In this document: one piece after another, positions 1 through 6,710 of the stretch | Layout of the letters: each line of letters begins with the position of its first letter | How positions within the stretch are numbered: position 1 is the stretch's first letter | The notes under the pieces: model-generated | What the model was told of the DNA's origin: nothing | Database searches by the model: none | What the model saw: the letters and a program-made list of their open reading frames with translations, nothing else | NCBI GenBank assembly: GCA_913043035.1 | Contig: CAJWMM010000019.1 | Location: 1-8,459 of the forward strand | Reading direction: 5' to 3' | DNA length: 8,459 bases | From: an uncultured Gammaproteobacteria bacterium | GTDB lineage: Bacteria > Pseudomonadota > Gammaproteobacteria > GCA-002705445 > GCA-002716945 | Translations under genes and position numbers: made by a program

Positions 1-174
1 AAACTAAGTGATAAAGCATTTTTAAATTTATCCTATAAGAGGTCCTTTTCCCTTAATAACGACCAAAAACAGATTGGGGTTGAGTATAAATTAAACCGTC
101 ACTTTTCTGTGGTTGGTGCATACGATGAAGAGGGGAATTTGAATCTTAAATATCGTTATAGATACGCTTATTAA
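1..174 (+). CDS. tamB: TamB-like (DUF490) translocation/assembly protein, C-terminal end only
   Basis: An open frame enters from the left edge and reaches a TAA at 172-174, giving the last 57 residues of a protein. The fragment is made of alternating polar and hydrophobic strands and ends in an aromatic, basic run (LKYRYRYAY). The stretch YKLNRHFSVVGAYDEEG followed by a final strand is what the C-terminal DUF490 domain of TamB looks like: a parallel beta structure that ends at the outer membrane and docks onto its Omp85 partner. TamB is a very long, inner-membrane-anchored periplasmic protein that bridges the two membranes, implicated in barrel protein assembly and phospholipid transport. The following gene starts 3 bases after the stop and encodes an Omp85 protein with three POTRA domains, the expected partner, which is the strongest support for the call. 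From 57 residues alone the family match would be only suggestive. Confidence 0.7.
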   Translation, partial: KLSDKAFLNLSYKRSFSLNNDQKQIGVEYKLNRHFSVVGAYDEEGNLNLKYRYRYAY

Positions 175-177
175 TTT

Positions 178-1974
178 ATGATATATATAATTAAGGCAGT
201 CTTTTACCTGTGGATATTCATGGGTATTTCGAAATCAGAAACTGACCCAAGATTTATTAATAAAGTTTTGCTGGAAGGAAATGATAATGTCACTATGAAT
301 GAGGTTCTTTATATTGTTAGACAAAGGCCTCCCAATTTCTTTTTTCGTAAACCTAAGTTTGATGACCGTTTATTAAGATTAGATGCATTAACCTTAAAAA
401 ATTATTATCATTCAAAAGGCTTCCTCGATGTCAAAATAAATGATTCATTTAAAGAAATAGAAATTTCAAATAAGAGATATGTCGATATTCTTTTTAGTAT
501 TGATGAAGGTAGGCAGTTCTTTCTCTCAAAAGTTAATATTGTTGGAAATAATATTATTGAAAAAGAAAGAATAAGAGAAGTTTTGGGATTATCACTGAAT
601 GAACCTTACAACCCGGTGGGATTAAATGACAATTTATATTTATTAGAAAATGAATATCATGAACAAGGGAAACTTTTTTTTGATGTCTCAATCAAAGATG
701 TGGTCAATGATTCAGTATTTGTTGATATCATTATAAATGAAGGTAATAATTACTACGTGCGAAATACTACTTTTGAAAGAGCTGGTAATATTGATAGTTC
801 ATTAGTGCTAAGAGAATTGGTTTACAAAAGCGGGGATCGTTACACTAAATCAACCATGGATAAAACATCAAAACATTTGAGGGAAATTGGGATTTTTTCA
901 ACAGCAAGTCTAATTCCGGTAAAAGTTACTGACTCTGATTCTTTAGTTGATATTTATATTGATTTAAAAAGATATAAGCAGCGCGAATGGAACTCTTCTG
1001 GGGGTTTAGTACCAATCAGCTTTGCTGAAGGTGCAAATGAAATTGATGCAGTAAGTGCAACAATAGAATGGAGAGATCGTGCTTTTCTTAATTCACCTAA
1101 TCAGTTTTCTATGAAACTTTTAGCTGGCTTTACGGTAGATACGAGTTTTGTTGCTTCAAGGCTTAGATCTGATGCAAGTCTTTCCACAAATTGGTTTTTT
1201 GGTATAAGATTTCCAACAAAAATAATTGGATATTATGAAAAATTTACCTTTGGTAAGGCCACAGATTTACCAGAAGGAATAGATAGATTTGGTGGTAATC
1301 TAGCTCAGCGTATTCAGTTAAAAGGAAGATCATATTTTGAGACCAGAACAATTTGGGAAGGTTTTTCCGATAGATCTGAAGAGAATATTGAAGAACGATC
1401 TATATCATTAAAAATAAATATAGATCGTAAGGATGATCCCCTTTTCACAAAAAATGGTTATTTAATTCAGGGTCTAATAAAGAAAGCTGGCTTTGAAGGC
1501 TCTCGAGAATATTTTAAAACCGATTTAACATTTCAGTCATATTTATCTTTATCAAAAGGCCCTGTTTATGCCATGCGTATCCAATATGGTAGTCTATGGC
1601 AATGGGATCCAGAATATGAGGATTATTCTTTTGAGAAGTTCTATCTTGGTGGGAGTACTTCAATGAGAGGTTGGCAGGTGTTAAAGTTCAATGTAAATGA
1701 ACAAGGTGAACCATATGGTGGAACAACACGGCTAATGACAAATATTGAGCTCAGACAACATCTTTATAAATCACTAGGAATGACACTTTTTGCTGATGGT
1801 GGAATTTTATCCGATGAACCACTAAAATCCAATTTCCTGGGGGAATTAAAATGGGATTTAGGTATAGGATTAACATTTGAAACTCCTTTAGGTCCTGCTA
1901 GACTTGATTATGCAATCCAAATTGATAATAAAAACAGTCAACAGTTTAATATTGGAGTTCAAAATTTATTTTAA
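178..1974 (+). CDS. Omp85-family outer membrane assembly protein, TamA-like, with three POTRA domains
   Basis: This 598-residue protein starts with a hydrophobic stretch (residues 2-17) that fits a Sec signal, although no clean AxA cleavage site is visible. Three POTRA-like beta-alpha-alpha-beta-beta units follow at about 26-112, 115-190 and 193-265; the first two open with FINKVLLEGN and LSKVNIVGN and close near DEG and NEG. Residues from about 270 to the end look like the 16-stranded barrel (Bac_surface_Ag family). Within it, LGGSTSMRGW (R497) is the conserved loop-6 motif, here with Trp where Phe or Tyr is usual. The protein ends in Phe after alternating strands, the usual outer-membrane beta-signal. 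Three POTRAs and a TamB-like gene 3 bases upstream favour TamA over BamA, which usually has five. No SD precedes the ATG, so translation is probably coupled to the upstream gene. BamA-like function cannot be excluded. Confidence 0.88.
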   Translation: MIYIIKAVFYLWIFMGISKSETDPRFINKVLLEGNDNVTMNEVLYIVRQRPPNFFFRKPKFDDRLLRLDALTLKNYYHSKGFLDVKINDSFKEIEISNKRYVDILFSIDEGRQFFLSKVNIVGNNIIEKERIREVLGLSLNEPYNPVGLNDNLYLLENEYHEQGKLFFDVSIKDVVNDSVFVDIIINEGNNYYVRNTTFERAGNIDSSLVLRELVYKSGDRYTKSTMDKTSKHLREIGIFSTASLIPVKVTDSDSLVDIYIDLKRYKQREWNSSGGLVPISFAEGANEIDAVSATIEWRDRAFLNSPNQFSMKLLAGFTVDTSFVASRLRSDASLSTNWFFGIRFPTKIIGYYEKFTFGKATDLPEGIDRFGGNLAQRIQLKGRSYFETRTIWEGFSDRSEENIEERSISLKINIDRKDDPLFTKNGYLIQGLIKKAGFEGSREYFKTDLTFQSYLSLSKGPVYAMRIQYGSLWQWDPEYEDYSFEKFYLGGSTSMRGWQVLKFNVNEQGEPYGGTTRLMTNIELRQHLYKSLGMTLFADGGILSDEPLKSNFLGELKWDLGIGLTFETPLGPARLDYAIQIDNKNSQQFNIGVQNLF

Positions 1975-2085
1975 AAATTTATTAATGGAACTCTTTGTAT
2001 ATCTTTCACATATAAGGTTCCATCAAACACTTTACGGGTAAAGAAACAGGCATTAATTTCCACAGCTTTTAAATAAAGGAAGATA
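1975..2085. other. 111-base intergenic region between the Omp85 gene and the TPR lipoprotein gene
   Basis: This gap probably separates two transcription units. It holds a perfect 7-base inverted repeat, ATGGAAC at 1985-1991 and GTTCCAT at 2017-2023, with a 25-base AT-rich loop that allows 3 further pairs after a one-base bulge (CTT 1993-1995 with AAG 2014-2016). A second small palindrome, TTTAC-GG-GTAAA, lies at 2031-2042. No T-run follows either, so neither is a classical intrinsic terminator. TTTACG (2031-2036) lies 17 bases before TAATTT (2054-2059), but the second hexamer matches the -10 consensus poorly, so I do not call a promoter. Confidence 0.5.
2077..2082 (+). promoter_or_regulatory. 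Shine-Dalgarno site of the TPR lipoprotein gene
   Basis: AGGAAG lies 3 bases before the ATG at 2086, and its AGGA core is 5 bases from it. It fixes the start of the lipoprotein and is the only recognisable SD in this transcription unit; the three genes that follow have none. Confidence 0.65.
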
Positions 2086-2820
2086 ATGAAAATTAAATAT
2101 ACGTTAGTCTTTTTAGTATTTTTTTCGATGAGCAGTTGCACTAAGTCATCTAAAGAACTCTTTGAATCATCTGAGCAAAATACTGAGAGTAATCAAATTG
2201 ATCTGGCAATAAAAGATCTTCAGAAATTATTAGAAAAATACCCCAATGACAGCCTGGCTTCTAAAGCACAATACAAGCTTGCTTCAATTCACTTAAACTG
2301 GAAAAATGATTTACGGTCTGGTTTACTTGAACTACAAAATACAGTTGATGATTATGGAGAATCGATTCATGGTGAGCAGGCTCAAACACAAATAGACGAG
2401 TTTCCTGATTATATCTTGAATAAAGCTGAATCACTTCGAAAGCGTAAACTATTGAAAGAAGCCGTTGACCATCTAATGTATATGACAGAAGAATACCCAC
2501 AACATGAGTTCACACCTAAAGCTCAATATATGCTGGGAGATATATATATGAATGACTTTAGAGATTTCACTACTGCAATTCAAGAATATAGAAAGGTAAG
2601 TGAAAAGTTTGTCGGTTCGGACCAAGAACCACATGCCTTATTTATGGTCGGTTATATATATGCTAACATACTGAATGATACAAAAAGTGCACAAATCGAA
2701 TACGAAAGTTTCTTAAATAAATTCCCAGACCATGAATTATCTCCATCAGTAAAGTTCGAGATTGACTATCTGGGTAAAAGTATAGAAGAAATTCCTGCAT
2801 TAAAGCACATCACCTCCTAG
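2086..2820 (+). CDS. TPR-repeat lipoprotein, BamD/YbgF-like
   Basis: The 244-residue product begins with a lysine-bearing n-region and a hydrophobic core (residues 5-14) that runs into the lipobox-like MSSC, so Cys18 is the likely lipidated residue. The mature protein would sit on the periplasmic face of the outer or inner membrane. The rest is helical. Four related stretches follow the TPR helix-turn pattern, each with a YP or similar turn, then A-x-Y-x-L/M and a GxIY-like end: KYPND (51-55), EYPQH (136-140), KFVGS (174-178) and KFPDH (212-216). This is the TPR_6/BamD or CpoB/YbgF type of scaffold. The gene ends 10 bases before moxR, so it probably belongs to that operon. TPR proteins also occur in Bat operons (BatC, BatE), while the upstream Omp85 gene would suit a BamD-like job. 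The exact role cannot be decided. Confidence 0.8.
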   Translation: MKIKYTLVFLVFFSMSSCTKSSKELFESSEQNTESNQIDLAIKDLQKLLEKYPNDSLASKAQYKLASIHLNWKNDLRSGLLELQNTVDDYGESIHGEQAQTQIDEFPDYILNKAESLRKRKLLKEAVDHLMYMTEEYPQHEFTPKAQYMLGDIYMNDFRDFTTAIQEYRKVSEKFVGSDQEPHALFMVGYIYANILNDTKSAQIEYESFLNKFPDHELSPSVKFEIDYLGKSIEEIPALKHITS

Positions 2821-2830
2821 ATAATATTTC

Positions 2831-3826
2831 ATGAGTGATTTTAGTTTATCAGAGATTAACGATAAGATCTCTAAAGCATCTAGTTTTATTGATGATCTAA
2901 AAAAAGGTATGAATGGGGTTATTCTTGGCCAAGATGAACTCATAAATAAAATAATTATATCCATGTTATCAAATGGCCATATACTTTTGGAAGGAGTTCC
3001 GGGTCTTGCCAAAACATTAACTGTAAAAACACTTTCAAGTCTAATTAATACTGATTTTCAAAGAATTCAGTTTACTCCGGATATGTTACCTGCAGATTTA
3101 TTAGGAACTCTGATTTATAATCAAAAAACAGGAAGTTTTGAAACAAGGCAAGGGCCTATATTCTCAAATATAATACTTGCTGATGAAATTAACCGATCAC
3201 CCGCAAAAGTCCAAAGTGCACTATTAGAGGCAATGCAGGAAAGGCAAGTAACTATTGGCGAAAATACCTTTGCTCTTAAGGCTCCTTTTCTAGTTATGGC
3301 AACCCAAAATCCCATTGAACAGGAGGGAACCTATCCATTACCTGAAGCACAGGTCGATCGTTTTATGTTTAAACTTATTGTTAAATACCCAGATCATGAT
3401 TCAGAAAGGTTAGTTTTACGTCAGAATACAAGATCTAATGATGCTACAAAGTTAAGTTATGTTGTCACTCCAGAAGAGATATTAAATGCTCAGGCTATTA
3501 TTGATGATATATATGTTGATGAAAAAGTAGAGGATTATGTTCTGAACTTGATTTTTGCAACGAGAGATCCCAATAATTACGGGCTTAATGACCTTGATGG
3601 AATTATTGATTTCGGTGCATCACCTCGAGCAACTATAAATCTTGTTCGTGCTGCTAAGGCAAGGGCGTTTACTGAACACCGTGGTTATATAACTCCTGAA
3701 GATATTAGGTATATAGGAACTGATGTATTGCGACACAGAGTGATACTGACTTATGAAGCTGAAGCTGAAGAATTAACTCCTGAAGACGTTATAAAACGTT
3801 TATTTGAAGTTGTAGAAGTACCCTGA
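2831..3826 (+). CDS. moxR: MoxR-family AAA+ ATPase
   Basis: This 331-residue protein has the full MoxR AAA+ pattern. Walker A is GVPGLAKT at 55-62, Walker B runs IILADE with D118 and E119 followed by INRSP, sensor 1 is N160 in MATQNP, the arginine finger is R177 in PEAQVDRF, and sensor 2 is R266 in GASPRATINL. The lid domain fills about 200-331. The length is normal for the family. MoxR ATPases act as cytoplasmic chaperones that help mature or load cofactors into vWA-containing partners, typically encoded next door. Here the DUF58 gene follows after 7 bases. The ATG at 2831 lies 10 bases after the lipoprotein stop without an SD, and the N-terminal length before the GQDELI motif is usual for the family, so I keep this start. 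Family assignment is near certain; the substrate is unknown. Confidence 0.95.
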   Translation: MSDFSLSEINDKISKASSFIDDLKKGMNGVILGQDELINKIIISMLSNGHILLEGVPGLAKTLTVKTLSSLINTDFQRIQFTPDMLPADLLGTLIYNQKTGSFETRQGPIFSNIILADEINRSPAKVQSALLEAMQERQVTIGENTFALKAPFLVMATQNPIEQEGTYPLPEAQVDRFMFKLIVKYPDHDSERLVLRQNTRSNDATKLSYVVTPEEILNAQAIIDDIYVDEKVEDYVLNLIFATRDPNNYGLNDLDGIIDFGASPRATINLVRAAKARAFTEHRGYITPEDIRYIGTDVLRHRVILTYEAEAEELTPEDVIKRLFEVVEVP

Positions 3827-3833
3827 TCATTAA

Positions 3834-4709
3834 ATGATTTCTCAGCACCTCCTCAAGAAGGTCAAGCGCATTGAGATTCGAACCCGTGGATTGGTCAATG
3901 ACCTTTTTGGTGGGGAATACCATTCTGTTTTTAAAGGACGAGGTATGACATTTTCCGAGGTCAGAGAGTATCAACCAGGTGATGACATTCGTTTAATTGA
4001 TTGGAATGTTACTGCGCGAACTGGTACACCTTTTATTAAAATATTTGAAGAAGAACGTGAACTTACTGTATACCTATTAGTTGATATATCAGCGTCAGGA
4101 GAATTCGGTTCACATCAGCAGTTAAAAAGAGAATTTGGAGCTGAAATTGCATCTGTACTTGGTTTTTCCGCTATAAAAAATAATGACAAAGTTGGTTTAA
4201 TTCTCTTTTCTAGTGAGATAGAAAAGTATGTGGTACCTAAAAAAGGTAAAAGCCATGTACTTAGGGTGGTTCGTGAACTGCTATATAATCGTCCAGAAAA
4301 GAAAGGAACTTCAATTAAAGTTGCTTTGGATTACTTATTGAAAGTAGCTAAAAGAAAGAGCGTTGTTTTCTTAATTTCAGATTTTTTAGATGATCAATAT
4401 TGGTCTTCGTTAAAAGTTGTAAATAGGAAACATGATCTTATTGGTGTAAAACTATATGATCCAGCAGAAATAAAACTACCAAAATTAGGTTTAGCAAAAG
4501 TTGAAGATCCTGAAACTGGATCTGCATTTTGGATAGATACGTCCTCGAAAAAAGCTCTAAAAGAATTGAAGTATCAATTAGCTACAGCTCAAACTAAATT
4601 CGAGAAAGAATCAAGAAGTATTGGTTTTGATCTAATTTCAATTTCTACTAATGAAGACTTTGTTGAGCCTTTATTATCCCTCTTTAAAATGAGAGAAAAG
4701 CGGAATTAG
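3834..4709 (+). CDS. DUF58 protein with vWA-like domain (MoxR partner)
   Basis: The 291-residue protein shows the DUF58 hallmark in its first 65 residues: GGEYHSVFKGRGMTF, then EVREYQPGDD and IDWNVTART. A von Willebrand A-like fold follows. The metal site motif DxSxS is intact as D84-I-S86-A-S88, with a threonine at 159 (KKGTS) and an aspartate at 183 (LISDF) in the places where the remaining MIDAS ligands are expected. There is no signal peptide or membrane segment, so it is probably cytoplasmic. DUF58 proteins accompany MoxR ATPases in many bacteria and are thought to be their immediate partners; the equivalent in Bat operons lies between moxR and batA. The ATG is 7 bases after the moxR stop with no SD, and the last base of its TAG stop is the first base of the next gene's GTG. 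Tight coupling supports a three-protein complex. Confidence 0.93.
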   Translation: MISQHLLKKVKRIEIRTRGLVNDLFGGEYHSVFKGRGMTFSEVREYQPGDDIRLIDWNVTARTGTPFIKIFEEERELTVYLLVDISASGEFGSHQQLKREFGAEIASVLGFSAIKNNDKVGLILFSSEIEKYVVPKKGKSHVLRVVRELLYNRPEKKGTSIKVALDYLLKVAKRKSVVFLISDFLDDQYWSSLKVVNRKHDLIGVKLYDPAEIKLPKLGLAKVEDPETGSAFWIDTSSKKALKELKYQLATAQTKFEKESRSIGFDLISISTNEDFVEPLLSLFKMREKRN

Positions 4710-5566
4710 TGAAAGTTTTTATATTATTATCGCCTATTATATTATTTGGACAATATCTTTCTGTCAATTCGGAATTAGATACAACACGGGGTTATATTGG
4801 TGATGTATTTAATTGGACTATAAAAGTTGAAGGGTTAAATGAACAAACTATAAAATTGCCAGAACTAACTAGTCAAGATGATACAATTTCTATTAAAAAG
4901 AAAAATAATATTTATAAAGAGGATAAATTATACGGAGCACAATATGAGTTAATACCGTGGGATACAGGTAGTTTTAAAACCCCAGAATTTTCAATAAGAT
5001 TATTAAATAATGGAAAATTTGAAGGCGACTCAATAATTGCAGACCCTATTTATTTTTCTGTATCAAGTATATTAACCTCATCAACGAAAACTGATTTTCA
5101 GGATATAAAAGACCCGGTTCCTGTCAAAGGTATATTCCCCATCAGATTACTATTATATTGTTTTATCCTTATTGCTATAGTTCTAGGCATAGCTTGGGTT
5201 TGGAGGAAGCGGCAATTACCTAGATACCACAAAATTGACTATTCCAACATAGAGACACCTTATGCCAGGGCATCAAGACGACTTGGAGAGTTAGATGATT
5301 CTGGTTTGATAAAAGAATACTATTCTGGACTGTCCCATATCTCAAGAGAGTATATTGAAACAAAGTATTTTATCCGTACTCTTGAGATGACCACTGAAGA
5401 AATTGATGGAGCACGTAAATTATTCCCAGTAAAAAGTGACCATTTATCCGAATGGATTGAGTTTTTATATGCAGCAGATCAGGTGAAATATGCACGTTCA
5501 ATACCTAAGGCTGAAATGATGTTAATTCATAAAAATAAAGTCAAATCGATGATTGAACAATTATAA
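4709..5566 (+). CDS. BatD-like membrane protein with cytoplasmic DUF4381-like tail
   Basis: The 285-residue protein starts at GTG, overlapping the DUF58 stop by one base (TAGTG); no in-frame ATG occurs before residue 227. Residues 3-13 are a hydrophobic signal, perhaps cleaved near G14/Q15. Residues 20-120 form a beta-rich periplasmic domain with the GDVFNWTIKV and WDTGSFKTPEF patterns seen in BatD and other oxygen-tolerance-type proteins. A single transmembrane segment lies at about 144-166, and the WRKRQ after it indicates a cytoplasmic tail by the positive-inside rule. The tail (about 180-285) is helical and ends with YAADQVKYARSIP, like the tails of BatD/DUF4381 proteins near MoxR-DUF58 pairs. 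It is shorter than typical BatD and looks like one beta domain plus the tail. It probably anchors or receives the MoxR-DUF58 complex at the inner membrane. No BatA or BatB vWA gene follows. The family is recognised by pattern only. Confidence 0.72.
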   Translation: MKVFILLSPIILFGQYLSVNSELDTTRGYIGDVFNWTIKVEGLNEQTIKLPELTSQDDTISIKKKNNIYKEDKLYGAQYELIPWDTGSFKTPEFSIRLLNNGKFEGDSIIADPIYFSVSSILTSSTKTDFQDIKDPVPVKGIFPIRLLLYCFILIAIVLGIAWVWRKRQLPRYHKIDYSNIETPYARASRRLGELDDSGLIKEYYSGLSHISREYIETKYFIRTLEMTTEEIDGARKLFPVKSDHLSEWIEFLYAADQVKYARSIPKAEMMLIHKNKVKSMIEQL

Positions 5567-5658
5567 AACAATTATTCTTTAGTCCTTCAACTCATTTGAA
5601 GAGAGGAGGCAGTATAGTAATTTATATTAAGTAACTTTGTAATAATTTAGGACGTTTT
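5567..5658. other. 92-base intergenic region upstream of efp, with hairpin and orphan SD-like sequence
   Basis: This gap divides the MoxR operon from the efp operon. It has a 6-base inverted repeat, CTTCAA at 5585-5590 and TTGAAG at 5596-5601, with a 5-base loop (CTCAT). It is immediately followed by GAGAGGAGG, a strong SD-like sequence (5601-5609) with no start codon at usable distance. No T-run follows the hairpin, so intrinsic termination is not supported. TAACTTTG at 5632-5639 matches the TAnnTTTG -7 element known from Bacteroidota sigma factors, but no -33 TTTG lies at the right spacing. The efp promoter is presumably here, yet I cannot place it with confidence. Confidence 0.45.
5649..5652 (+). 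promoter_or_regulatory. Shine-Dalgarno site of efp
   Basis: AGGA lies 6 bases before the ATG at 5659, a normal spacing. An in-frame TAA at 5632-5634 rules out a longer EF-P, and no other start codon lies between, so the ATG is firm. Confidence 0.6.
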
Positions 5659-6222
5659 ATGGCAACAACAGCAAATATCCGTAATGGTGCAGTAATCCTT
5701 CACAAAAATAAAAGAATGAAGGTTGTTGAATTTCAGCACGTGAAACCAGGTAAAGGTGGTGCATTTGTTAGAACTAAACTTAAGGATATACAATCGGGTA
5801 AAATTATAGATGAAACATTTAATTCAGGTCATAAACTTGAGTTTATAAAAGTTGAAGCAAAAGCTATGCAATTTCTTTACCTAGATAATGATTCTTACGT
5901 GTTTATGGATAATGAAACTTACGAACAGATAAATATTGCATCTGATTCAGTTGGTGATGGGAAAAATTTTCTTACATCAGGTATGAATGTTGATCTTCTA
6001 TTTGACGGTAGTAAGGTATTAGATGTAAGACTTCCATCCCATGTAGTTTTAGAGGTCACTGATACAGAACCTGGTTTTAAAGGTAATACTGCAACTGGTG
6101 CAACTAAGCCAGCAAAAGTTGAAACAGGTTTTACGCTCAATGTTCCTCTTTTCATTGAAGAAGGTGAAAAGTTAAGAATTGATACTAGGACTGGTGAGTA
6201 TGTTGAACGGTCTAAAGAATAA
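5659..6222 (+). CDS. efp: Elongation factor P
   Basis: The 187-residue product is a full-length EF-P, the factor that binds between the P and E sites of stalled ribosomes and speeds peptide bond formation at polyproline stretches. Its KOW-like first domain covers about 4-62, the middle OB domain 66-125 and the C-terminal OB domain 130-185. The tip loop reads VKPGKGGAF, with K32 at the position that is beta-lysylated in E. coli (PGKGQ) or 5-aminopentanol-modified in Bacillus. It is not the arginine-type loop. Which modification is used cannot be read from the window, because no epmA, epmB or ymfI gene is present. The C-terminal EF-P signature KPAKVETGFTLNVP (150-163) through G169 is intact. 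The gene leads a cluster with accB 17 bases downstream, an efp-accB pairing found in many bacteria. Confidence 0.97.
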   Translation: MATTANIRNGAVILHKNKRMKVVEFQHVKPGKGGAFVRTKLKDIQSGKIIDETFNSGHKLEFIKVEAKAMQFLYLDNDSYVFMDNETYEQINIASDSVGDGKNFLTSGMNVDLLFDGSKVLDVRLPSHVVLEVTDTEPGFKGNTATGATKPAKVETGFTLNVPLFIEEGEKLRIDTRTGEYVERSKE

Positions 6223-6228
6223 GCTCTT

Positions 6229-6235
6229 GAGGAGG
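6229..6235 (+). promoter_or_regulatory. Strong Shine-Dalgarno site of accB
   Basis: GAGGAGG ends 4 bases before the ATG at 6240, the best SD match before any gene in the window. It supports this ATG, and high output of the biotin carrier relative to its neighbours is plausible. Confidence 0.75.
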
Positions 6236-6239
6236 ATTT

Positions 6240-6710
6240 ATGTGGCAAGATAAGCTAAAGGAAATCATATATATTTTAGAGAACTCAAACATAAATGAGA
6301 TTGAAGTCAATTTCTGGGGAAGAAAATACCGTGTTGTAAAAAACGCAAATATTATGGTTCAGGATGAATCGGCTCCTCAAATACAATCCTCAAACGCTTC
6401 AACTAAAGACAAAAATACCCCACTTGAAGAAAGTGAAGTATCAGAAACAGTCCCTCCAGCAAGTTTAGAAGGTGAAGAACTTTTATCGCCAATGCCGGGA
6501 ACCTTTTATTCAGCTCCAACACCTGATGATCCAAAATTTGTTAATGTTGGTGATAAAGTTAATAAAGGTCAAACTTTATGTATTATTGAAGCGATGAAAA
6601 TAATGAATGAGATTGAATCAGAATTTGAGGGGACAGTCACAGATATTAAGGTTAAGAACAGAGAGGCTGTTGAATATAATCAACCTCTTTTTATAATAAA
6701 TCCAGCCTAA
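6240..6710 (+). CDS. accB: Biotin carboxyl carrier protein of acetyl-CoA carboxylase (BCCP)
   Basis: AccB carries biotin between the biotin carboxylase (AccC) and the carboxyltransferase (AccA/AccD) in the first committed step of fatty acid synthesis. The 156-residue protein has the normal three parts: an N-terminal helical and strand segment (about 1-35, ending WGRKYRVVKN), a flexible linker (about 40-76), and a biotinyl domain (about 78-156). Biotin attaches to K120 in the canonical EAMKIMNEIE motif. The thumb insertion typical of bacterial AccB is present around 91-104 (SAPTPDDPKFVNVG). The linker is rich in Ser, Thr, Glu and Asn rather than the Pro/Ala seen in E. coli. It sits 17 bases after efp with a strong SD and 10 bases before accC. 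Expression of the two Acc subunits is therefore coupled, as in most bacteria. Confidence 0.96.
   Translation: MWQDKLKEIIYILENSNINEIEVNFWGRKYRVVKNANIMVQDESAPQIQSSNASTKDKNTPLEESEVSETVPPASLEGEELLSPMPGTFYSAPTPDDPKFVNVGDKVNKGQTLCIIEAMKIMNEIESEFEGTVTDIKVKNREAVEYNQPLFIINPA

Noticed and set aside
2261..2500. A 79-codon open frame on the minus strand opposite the lipoprotein gene
   Set aside because: It lies opposite a lipoprotein with clear TPR repeats, and its composition and lack of motifs indicate no real gene.
3756..3773. GAAGCT tandem repeats near the end of moxR
   Set aside because: Two GAAGCT units followed by GAAGAA encode EAEAEE in an ordinary acidic linker; they are too short to be a meaningful repeat.
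3876..3885. ATTCGAACCC resembles a tRNA T-loop
   Set aside because: The flanking bases do not form a T-stem, no other tRNA arms are present, and the stretch encodes the conserved DUF58 N-terminus.
5632..5639. TAACTTTG as a Bacteroidota-type -7 promoter element for efp
   Set aside because: It matches TAnnTTTG, but no TTTG-type -33 element lies about 20 bases upstream, and the sigma factor type of this organism is unknown, so it is mentioned only in the intergenic entry.
5919..6248. A 109-codon open frame on the minus strand
   Set aside because: It lies opposite efp, whose protein is conserved to its end, and shows no recognisable motif, signal or SD. It is a by-product of the opposite frame.
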